NCBI GenBank assembly: GCA_023101885.1
Contig: JALPQD010000293.1
Coordinates: 539,861-603,860 of the forward strand
Origin: Typhlomys cinereus
Taxonomy: Eukaryota; Chordata; Mammalia; Rodentia; Platacanthomyidae
DNA length: 64,000 nt
Direction of reading: 5' to 3'
Shown piece by piece: positions 55,497 through 64,000 of this stretch. The position numbers were made by a program, and so were the translations under genes. The notes under the pieces were generated by a model. The model was not told where the DNA came from and did no database searches. It was given only the letters and a program-made list of their open reading frames with translations. Within the stretch, counting starts at the first letter, position 1, and every line of letters starts with the position of its first letter.

Positions 55497-57080
55497 GGCT
55501 CAAGTGTGGAAAGAAGGAAAATCAAATTTCATTTTGGAGATGGATTTAACTGAACAATCCTCCAGCCAAAGCTGTGTGACTGCGATTTAATTTACTGTTA
55601 TTTGGAACTTCATTTCTCAGACTTTCTGTCAAGAAAGTGGTAGAAAAAAGGAACCCCAAATGTGTCACACTAATCAAATATATTATTTAGTGCACTTTTG
55701 CTTGACATTTATAACCTTTTTTGGAAAATGGACAATCTACTGTAGGAAATAGAGCAGTGATTAGGCATTTAGGTAAGTGACTCTAATTGTGAATTTAACC
55801 CCTCAGAGGTCAGAGAGCAGTGTTGATGTTCCCCAATAGTGACCTCTCTGTGCAGGCATCTGCCCAGCATCTATTCTAGCTTCAATGTGTGCTAAGATTA
55901 AGTCTTCATGTTTTTAGACAAAGCAAGGACAGAAAGTGACAAGAAAAAGTTGATCCTCTATAGTCAAGGATATCAGTGAGATTACTGGATGTTTGACAAA
56001 CTACAGAAACACTTTATTTTCTCATATTTTCTCCCTTCCCCCATCATTTGCACCAGGCATGATGCTTGTCAGTTTTTTAAAAACATATTTCAAATGTCTA
56101 TCTTTGTGGTAGAAAATATATAGTAAGTGGATGAATAATTATAGTATGTTATATATCACTGCTAAGAGCAATATTTCTGGAATTTATTATTCATGATACA
56201 CAGCTGTGCTGAAGATATATACTAGAAAACTCATGCAGAAAGACAACATATCCTGAAAAGGTAAGAACAAATTCCAGCAGAGAAGCCAAGAGACTTCATT
56301 TATTCTCAAGTTTTACCTTAAATTTGCATTCTAAACAGCAGAAGTCTAACCTGCCTTTTATCCACCAAATACAAAGTTAAAAAAATCATTTTGGGAAAAG
56401 ATGATCATTTGTATAGTACAGGCTGAAGAGTGCTGCTTTTGACTAATTGGTTTAAAGGTTTTTTTTGAAGATTTATCACTGCTAGGCAAAATTCTTTCAA
56501 ATACCATCTGACAGAATTCAGAATTTGTTTTAAAAAAATCACCAAACAATGTCCCACTCTTGATACCTACAGAGTAGCAAGATTTTAGAAAGCCTGTGAA
56601 GTTCCAATTAATATCAAAAAGAAAAACTGCAGAAAAAAGCATTAGGTTGTAACATGCAGTGATTTGTTTAAATAGTAAACCAACTTAATAAAAATCCAGT
56701 CAATAATGAAATTTCAGTAAATGAACAATCCTGTTAGAAGGGCAAAGGAATCTAGATGTCACATAGATTTTAGGGCTGCATTGTTTTTATCAACATTTGC
56801 TTCCTAGGTTCTCATTTAGTTTTTTTTTTTCTGAGTAATAGATGCCTCATGAACATGCTCCAGCACATGATCACCAAGCACAACAATGAGGATCAATAGT
56901 CAGCAAGAGACCTAGCGTACCTCATGGTGCATAATAATTTTTGGTAGGCATAAAGCATGCTCATGAAATATCAAGGTATGGATGCTGCTTTTTACTTATA
57001 ACTTCCTCTCTGTTCTAAGACCGGCAAACAAATCACTCACTAACACCAACATCAAAGTCCATGAAATTGATCCAAACAGT
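55497..57080. other. Intronic, no exon recognised (1.6 kb)
   Basis: No repeat or gene supported; frames up to 94 codons lack any signature. Confidence 0.45.
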
Positions 57081-57084
57081 GCAT

Positions 57085-57190
57085 GTTCCTTAAAATGTAA
57101 GGATGCTCCAAATCCATTATATTGTTTAATCCTTGTCAGAGGTAGGTAGAAGTATTATTTATTATTGTTATAAATGCTACAGTTATGTGT
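57085..57190 (+). mobile_element. MIR fragment
   Basis: 'ttatattgtttaatccttgtcagaggtaggtagaagtattattt' parallels the MIR phrase 'ttatctcatttaatcctcaca...gaggtaggtactattatt'. Confidence 0.55.
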
Positions 57191-58375
57191 CTGTTCCACA
57201 AACACTCGGTTTTGGACTCATTTACCCAACTTGAATGTTTGAACATTAGCATTTGCGAATATTTAGAGAATGGCTCAAATATCCTTGAAAACAGCCAGCT
57301 TTCACTTTTCTTTAATGTTCCTTCCCAATTGATGCCAGAGGCTATTACCAAAAAATGACCATAAATCCCTTGTCTGCTTGGGAATAGGACAGACTTGAAA
57401 GCCATTCAATTTCCTTCAAAATTTTCTCAGTGCTTAAAATGTGTGCAATGATTTTCAGAACAGTTGGAGTGAGTAGAAATAGTCCACACTGGCAAAGAGA
57501 TCACATGCTTCACTCAATGTTACACTCATTTTCATGTATATTTGATACTTGTTATCCTCACAGGCAAAACTCAGCTCAAATGCAGAACAGCACGACTAAT
57601 ATTGCAGAGAAAGGAATTTTAAGGGAATGAGAAAGAATAAAGCATCATTCAAGAGGAACATTGTTTTAGCTAATTTATACAAAACAGCAAACCCAGAACA
57701 AAAGAAATCTGGAGTCAGAAAACTTGAAATTGAATGAATTCTTTTAAATAGAACATTGTGTTTTTTTAAATTACTTCTTTAAACTACTGCTGGATCTTAT
57801 TCTAAATTTCATTTTTACTTTTAGCCAAATCATTATTGGAAGATCAGTGAAAGGCCAAGTTAAAGTGAAGTTTAAACTTTTAGGAAGGCATTTGAAAAAT
57901 CTACTCTCCTGGATTGTCAATATTCATATTTGGATATGTAATGCCTATCAAGTACTACTGGTGGCAGAGTACAGATACATAGTCAAATCCAATGTGAGAC
58001 CTCTGTTTGTTTTGGTTTTAGACAAAACACTTTCTGAAATGATTTTGGCCATTTCCAAACCAAATACTGACAGATGTCTACAAAGGTAAATCTAGGCTTT
58101 TAGCAATGCTGAAATGAATCACTAGTCCAACTACTGCATCTAAATGAACTAATCAGTCATGCAGGTTAAACTGAAAATCCTTATTGGTAATGAGGCCAAA
58201 ACAGAATTGATGATTATAGTGTGCCAGTGGTGGACAGTTTCAATCAGTATCATTCTGAAATTCTGGATTTCATTCTTGGCATGTAATATATAAGGTAGGG
58301 GAGTCATACTTTCATTGAACAGCTAAATATTTGCTTGTGCTGAGACTGAAATTAATGGAAATTCAAGTGAGCTCC
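57190..58375. other. Intronic, no exon recognised
   Basis: No supported feature. The 80-codon plus frame at 57847-58089 has no family signature. Confidence 0.45.
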
Positions 58376-58379
58376 TCGT

Positions 58380-58640
58380 TTTAACTATCAGGAAACCGAG
58401 TTAGAAAAAAATAGAAATTGGCCAAAATAATATTGTTAGTTTATAGTATAGCTACATGATTATCCAGATGTTCAGCAGATTATGGCATCTCCCATTTCAG
58501 ACGTCTCTTTATCCAACCATGCATCCATGCATCCATATATTCATCCATTTTCCAGTTATTCACTCAGGAATGCATGCATGCATGCACACATTCCATGCAT
58601 GCATGCATGCATTCATCCATCCATTGACTCATCTACCCAA
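58380..58640 (+). repeat. MIR-like fragment with an ATCC/GCAT satellite tail, copy A
   Basis: 'attatccagatgttcagcag ... catttcagacgt' followed by CATC and GCATGCAT repeats (58520-58625). The leader matches 59660-59706 in order. Confidence 0.6.
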
Positions 58641-58913
58641 AACCACATTCTTTTCTAAATGATCTGATGTGGTTTGCGAAAATACTTGACGAAACTGAAA
58701 TTTGAAATAAGTGAAAATATGGTAAAGGAAGAACAGATACTGTGTTATAAAGAAGAAACCACTGAAATCATCAGAAGGAATAGACAAACATGAAAGGAGC
58801 AACCGTGCTCTGTGATGTGGCAATAAACAAAATGATGCTAAAGAAAATGAAAGCTAAAGTTAAACTTTTAAAAGTCCAATTATAAAATTCTTTATTTTCA
58901 TATGCTATTATTT

Positions 58914-59163
58914 TTTTTCCTAATTATTCAAGTTCAATAGGTACCCCCATCCTTCCCCCCCCATCATCCCCCATTGCACTCTCCATCCTGTTCCTTTCCT
59001 TTTACCTCTCTCCTCCCTTCTTCACACTCTCCTGCCTCCCCCTTCCTCGCTCCCATCCCCTTGAGAACCTATAGCACCTAACCTCCCTCTGAGTCGTCCA
59101 CCTTAGTGAGTGTTCAGGAATCAGTGGCATAGCCTTGGGCCCCTTCTTGGGCTCCCTGTTATA
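58914..59163 (-). mobile_element. Older L1 3' UTR fragment, antisense
   Basis: 'tattcaagttcaataggtac' then a long C/T-rich block and 'gaatcagtggcatagcc'. Same layout as 53683-54232 but more diverged. Flanks 'atatgctattattt' (58900-58913) and 'atatgatagtattt' (59164-59177) are a decayed duplication. Confidence 0.75.
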
Positions 59164-59177
59164 ATATGATAGTATTT

Positions 59178-59600
59178 TTAAGTGAAGTAATTCTAGAAAC
59201 TTCTTAATTTGCTTGTGTCTGGTCTTTATTTATGTAAACATATTAAACAGAATGTTTATACTCTCGGGACATAAAGTATGTGAAGAGAAAAATGCAAATT
59301 GTTTAAGGATTTTCCTGTCTTTTTAGTCTATTTGAATTTCAAAAATTTAAGTCTGATGAAAAAATTTAGCACCATATTCTCTGTTCTTTTGTACATGAAT
59401 CATTTGATGAAAATCACTCAACTTAGTACCTATGGTGTTCACAACAGAAGTGCTAATGAGATATTTATGTTTGTCCCTATCACGTAACATCGCCAGAACT
59501 TGTAAAATTATCTTCCATGATATTTTGGGAGTAAATAAATAGTTGTAACAATTTATTACCAATACTAAACCCTCCAAATACTCTAGACATGAGTTCACTG
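59178..59600. other. Intronic, no exon recognised
   Basis: Nothing supported. Confidence 0.45.
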
Positions 59601-59624
59601 TTTAAATGTTTCTTTTTTATAAGG

Positions 59625-59785
59625 GAACTTGAATTGGAGACTAAAGCCCAAAGGTGTAATTATCCAGAACTTCTCCAGGCTATGACTATGTTTCACTCAG
59701 ACGTTTTTCCATCCATGTATCCTTTCATCCATCCATGCTTTCATGCATCCATCTATACTTTTTGCATCCTTGAATCCATCCAAAA
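59625..59785 (+). repeat. MIR-like fragment with an ATCC repeat, copy B
   Basis: 'attatccagaacttctccag ... cactcagacgt' and then TCCATCCATG-type repeats, paralleling copy A 1.2 kb away. Confidence 0.6.
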
Positions 59786-60381
59786 CGTGTTTTCCTTACG
59801 ACTTTGAAATGTCACACTGGTGATCCTTTGAAAGACATTCAGCTCAGTAGTGTGTGAGAGCTTTTGTCTCATACAATGTGTGGAGTATAGAGCAGCATGG
59901 GATATGGATTAGTCTGGAAATGATGCTACCTAGTTGACAAAAAGTTTGTATTCTGGTTTTATTTTAATCTGTGAGTTGATAAGATTCTGTCAGTCTCTCC
60001 TAATAAACCAACATATTCTGTTTCAAATGTCATAATGTAATTTCATTCTTTTCAAAGATTAAATCTCCAATGATTTTGCTTAAGCTGGAGTGTTAAGCTT
60101 CTGTTTGATTTCATTCCTTGTTGTGCAAACTTTGGTTTATTAATACGCAGTGAGTGGAATGTGATAGTGTTGAAAAAACACAGTTGAATATCTACAACAC
60201 TGATCAATATTGGTAACCTCATACTAATTGAAAATTTAAGTTTAAGTTCTGGCTCTACAATGTGCACTATTTTGAACTGGTTCATATATTCTGGACAGCA
60301 CATATATATGGATAAGAATATGCTACATAAGAATATGCACATTATATTAATTTCTATATCTAAGTTAATAAGATGAATCAT

Positions 60382-60490
60382 GTGTGTTCCCAACACTGGG
60401 GAGGTTAAGAAAAGAGGAATAGAGACTCCAGCTTAGCTACTTAGTGAGACCCAATTTCAAATTATACATATAAACAAACAAATAAAAGAA
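60382..60490 (+). mobile_element. B1-like SINE remnant
   Basis: 'gttcccaacactggggaggtt', 'tagctacttagtgagaccca' and 'aaacaaacaaataaa' are in B1 order with deletions. Confidence 0.6.
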
Positions 60491-60849
60491 TCATGATAAC
60501 TTCCTTATCTCATGGGGATATTATAGATATCAAATTTGGTATATGTGAAAACAATTGGGAAGCATGACAGTGTTCTCAGTGTCATGAGACAGTGTAGTCT
60601 CTATATGTTGTTATTACAATTGGGAAGATCTTACTTTTGGAACTTTCATGGAGTTGAAGAACAACAGTTCTGGGAGTACAACTCTGCATTTCTATCTAAC
60701 AGAATTCACACAATGGAATATCCCGACATCCTCTCAGCAAGATCTGTTCCTTTCTTTGCAATTGACTTCTCACATCATGTGCTGCTCATAGTATTCATTG
60801 TGGCATTGTTTGTGTGGCATGTATATGTGCATCTAGGTGGTAACTTTTG

Positions 60850-63610
60850 AGACAGGCAGTGCCACTCCATGCCTGGTATTGAGGTTCCTTCTTCCCTGTA
60901 ATACTGAATGCACAGACCAGGGAGAAACTCAAGCTCTAAGTTCTGAGTTCTGTTCACTGTATGTCACCCATTTTTATCTTGAACCCAGAGTTCACTGTTC
61001 ATTCATGCCCTAGCATACTGTCAGCATTTAAATAAACAGAAAAACGGGAAAAAATCACTTAGTAGCAGTACTGATTAAGGGGAGAGAAAGAAGGAGGTAT
61101 ATTTCCAGGGGTGCATGTAACAACTGGTTTCTCCTGTGCTTATAATAAAGAGTGTCTACGGTGTGTTTGCAGTACATATTATTAATATGCTAATAAACTC
61201 TAATCCAATGAAAAATATTTTTAGTGAATAGTGAATATTTTTAGTGAGGTATATGACTTTCTACATTATCTCAAAGTACAAAACATTGAAAACTGCTCAG
61301 ATATATTTTATTTCTAATAATTCTTTGTGGCAGGGTTTATGTCTATGCTTTTGACTTCCAAGGCATGTAGCTCAGTACTATGGAATTAGCTTAAAATGTT
61401 ATCAGCACATAGTCTTTAAACACTTATGCATATAGAGTGACTTTATGAGAATTAATATTATTATAAGCAAATAATTTGAAAATATAATTATGTAAAGGGT
61501 TTTCAAAAAAGAGTGTTTCATCTTTAAAGAAGGAAGAAATTTTACATTTTTGAATTTGCTAGAATCAACCCATTAAGAATCAACCCACTAAAATGTCTTT
61601 TTCCTGATGGTCATTCACTCTAACTCACTACAAATGTGACAAATTTGTGGTAAAGTGCATTTGTCATGATTGCTCATTTGTAACAGCTCATTAAATCTCA
61701 AAATAGGAGTGAGAAAATATAGATTATTTTTCAGAAGAATAACACCTAAGACTGGGAGATAAGAATTGAGGCAAATGTCACACTTCTTCAAAGATTTTAT
61801 CTGCCTTATAACGTCTCTAGAAGTGACAATGAAACTCTACAACTGGTTTTCACATTATACCCCATGGCTGGAAATTCATGGCAGAGAAATAGAAAGAAAG
61901 TGACATTATCTTTAACTGAAAGAAGAATGACAGAAGGTGAGGAAGAAGGCAGTGCTAAAAATGTCTTGCAATAAGTTGGTCTGCCTACTTTTATGAAGCA
62001 TCTCTGTCCTTCTGGAAAGCGACAAGATAAAGCCTACTTTGCAGTAAGGACCAGAAAAAGAAAAAACAAAAGAATAGTCCACTAGCAGTCTCTTCTCTCT
62101 CCTCTGAAATTTTCCTCTGAAATTTCCTGTCTCCTTTAGATTCTATTGCAGCAGTCTTACACTGGAAGTACTTTAATTTAATTGCAAGTAAATTGTGACT
62201 TCATTATGTTTTCCTTCAAAAATCTAATTATAGCCTGAAAGTTTTAATGCATTCCTGAAATGTACTGTATGAAGATAAGGATTGGCTGACACACTAGCCA
62301 CCAAATTCAGACCAAGAAATAAGTGTAGAGTAAAATACAATTATTAAATTTATTTCCATTGATTTTTATGCATTTACTCATTTACTTATGCCTCCATAAT
62401 CACATGTTGAATACTTTTGAACAATAATTAGTTCTACAGGGAAGAAGTAAAAATGATAATTTTGTGGCTCCAAACATACATAATACAGTGGAGTGTGTGG
62501 TTGTTTCTGTTCTATTTGAAGATGGCATTTCTTATGTAGATTCATTAATTAAAATTTCACATTTCCTGGGCTTTGAAAGCTGACACGAAATTGAAGCTGA
62601 CAAGGTTGTTTCCCTAGTGTCTGGTATAAAGCACAAATATCTGGCTAATGAATCAGACACAATTCGATCCTTAATAAAAAGAAAGTACAAGTGATTTAAT
62701 GAAGAAAATAAGCCCACCAACCACATGACTTTATCACGCTATACATAATGAGAGCATCTCAGAGTTTTTTACAAAAATATTTCCAAATATGGTGGTGGAC
62801 AGAAGTAGAGCTGCCTAACGCTCTCTTGCTGTGGTCCAAGACCTGAGTGGAAAAGGCATCAGTTGGAAAAACAAGAAAGAACATAGTCATGCCACATCCT
62901 AGGAAAGGCGAATGATGTTCGCCCATTTTTATAATTCATACATGGGGCTGGCATCCTTCCTTTGTGTCTGCCTCCACATGTGCTCTTTCTGTTTCATTTG
63001 CAATTTCAAGAGAAAAGAACTCAAGAGGAGAAAACATTTCACACAGCACAATAAAGCCAGACAACTGTTCTCATTTGACTCTAATCAACATACTATGGCA
63101 ACTTATCACCTGTGGATTTGCAGGTGGATGAATATATGCTTTGCCAGTAGTTATTACATCTGATTCCATAGATTTTTGATATTTAGAAATGCTTCTGTGA
63201 GAATTAATCTGTGACATATATGGCAATCTGCTTTGTTCTGCTACACTTCTTCCTGTCACAAGGAAAGCTATGTGTATACTTCTCCAATTTAAATTACTAA
63301 GATCTTCACATCCAATCAAATCAAAATAGTTTGCCCTATGTTTACAGATAGGATGTGTATGCGTATGAAAGGGAAATTGGCAGATTATAATCATTATCAG
63401 AGATTATTTCTAAACAGGCTGTTCCAGTGAATCTGAGACAAATGTAAAGTGGCCAGATCTCTCTGCCTTAAAATGCAAATAAGTAAGTGTGAGTGAGATC
63501 TCTGAGAATAGAAGCTTTTGTTTCTGCCATATCTGTAGTGGACCCGAGCACACTGCACTTAACTTCCAGCTCCATCCTCTAACGAGCTCTGTAGTCTTAG
63601 CACGTTTTCT
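60850..63610. other. Intronic, no exon recognised (2.8 kb)
   Basis: AT-rich, no repeat or coding frame that I can support. Confidence 0.45.
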
Positions 63611-63617
63611 TTATTAT

Positions 63618-63893
63618 TATTATTTTTTTAAAATTTTTATGTGTGTTGTGTGTGTGTTTATCAGAGGGCATTGTGTGTCGCTTTGGAGGACCAAGGGTGA
63701 CTCTGGTAATCATCCTCGATTGTTTCTATCTCTTTTTTGCCTCACTCTAGAATCTCTCAGGTTCCATCCAGCAGGGTTAGAAGTATACCTTTCTGTCATT
63801 TCTGCTTGGCATTTTTATGTGGGACCTGGAATCTGAACTCAGATCCTTCTGTTTGTGAGCCAATCTTAACCCCTGAGCCATCTCTCTAACCTC
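63618..63893 (-). mobile_element. tRNA-headed SINE, old copy, antisense
   Basis: 'ttattattatttttttaaa' tail complement, TG-rich linker, 'ttatgtgggacctggaatctgaact' and 'cttaacccctgagccatctc' head. Same layout as copy 3 at 24726-25016, diverged. Confidence 0.85.
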
Positions 63894-64000
63894 TTAGTAC
63901 ATTTCCTAACTTATCTAGTTTCTTGCCTTGCAAAGGTGAAGTTATAATATTTTCATTTATTATATAGAATACTATGAGATTTGGATGACCTAAGATTAGG

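Larger units (their letters stand above)
52008..64000 (-). other. NRXN1: NRXN1 upstream intron, partial
   Basis: Starts at the acceptor before the penultimate coding exon and runs off the window. No further NRXN1 exon is recognised in 52008-64000, so the intron is at least 12 kb. Confidence 0.85.

Noticed and set aside
58560..58625. CRISPR-like regular repeats
   Set aside because: Simple GCAT/CATC tetranucleotide satellite with no unique spacers; the genome is mammalian.

Overview
This is mammalian genomic DNA, most likely rodent. It is AT-rich, intron-poor in coding sequence and full of interspersed repeats: L1 LINEs with polypurine 3' tails, MaLR/ERVL-type LTRs, MIR remnants, B1/B4-like SINEs and a tRNA-headed SINE with a GC-rich body, a CA-repeat linker and an AAT-rich tail. 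The SINE types suggest a rodent, perhaps a dipodoid (jerboa or jumping mouse relative). That species guess rests on memory of repeat styles and is weak.

The only functional protein-coding gene I can support is the 3' end of neurexin-1 (NRXN1) on the minus strand. Two coding exons are present. The penultimate exon (51920-52007) encodes the juxtamembrane stalk and ends in two tandem splice donors 9 nt apart, corresponding to alternative splice site 5. The last exon (30490-30797 coding) encodes the membrane-proximal segment, the transmembrane helix and the cytoplasmic tail ending in the PDZ-binding YYV. A long 3' UTR probably follows, down to about 27.4 kb. The 21-kb last intron and at least 12 kb of the preceding intron fill 30.8-64 kb. 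The 1-27 kb side is gene-free flank downstream of NRXN1.

Layout: 1-5.2 kb holds a triple-nested LTR/L1 insertion. At 5.2-7.4 kb a MaLR-like LTR is split by a 5'-truncated CHEK1 retrocopy with an intact 275-codon reading frame. At 8.48-14.38 kb there is a near-full-length, dead, antisense L1. At 15-27 kb are mixed SINEs, MaLR-like LTRs, a 0.46-kb TG-rich minisatellite, a SINE-L1 chimera and a cluster of three young SINEs with clear target-site duplications. The introns carry scattered SINE, MIR and L1 pieces, including a 3'-truncated L1 5' end at 55.04-55.48 kb with a perfect 15-bp duplication and no poly(A).

I saw no CRISPR array, operon, bacterial or phage-like system, or convincing new gene. 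The most interesting items are the neurexin tandem donor, the two atypical retrotransposition products (SINE-L1 chimera; tail-less L1 5' fragment) and the CHEK1 retrocopy. All coordinates come from reading by eye. No alignment was run, so repeat family names are family-level judgements.
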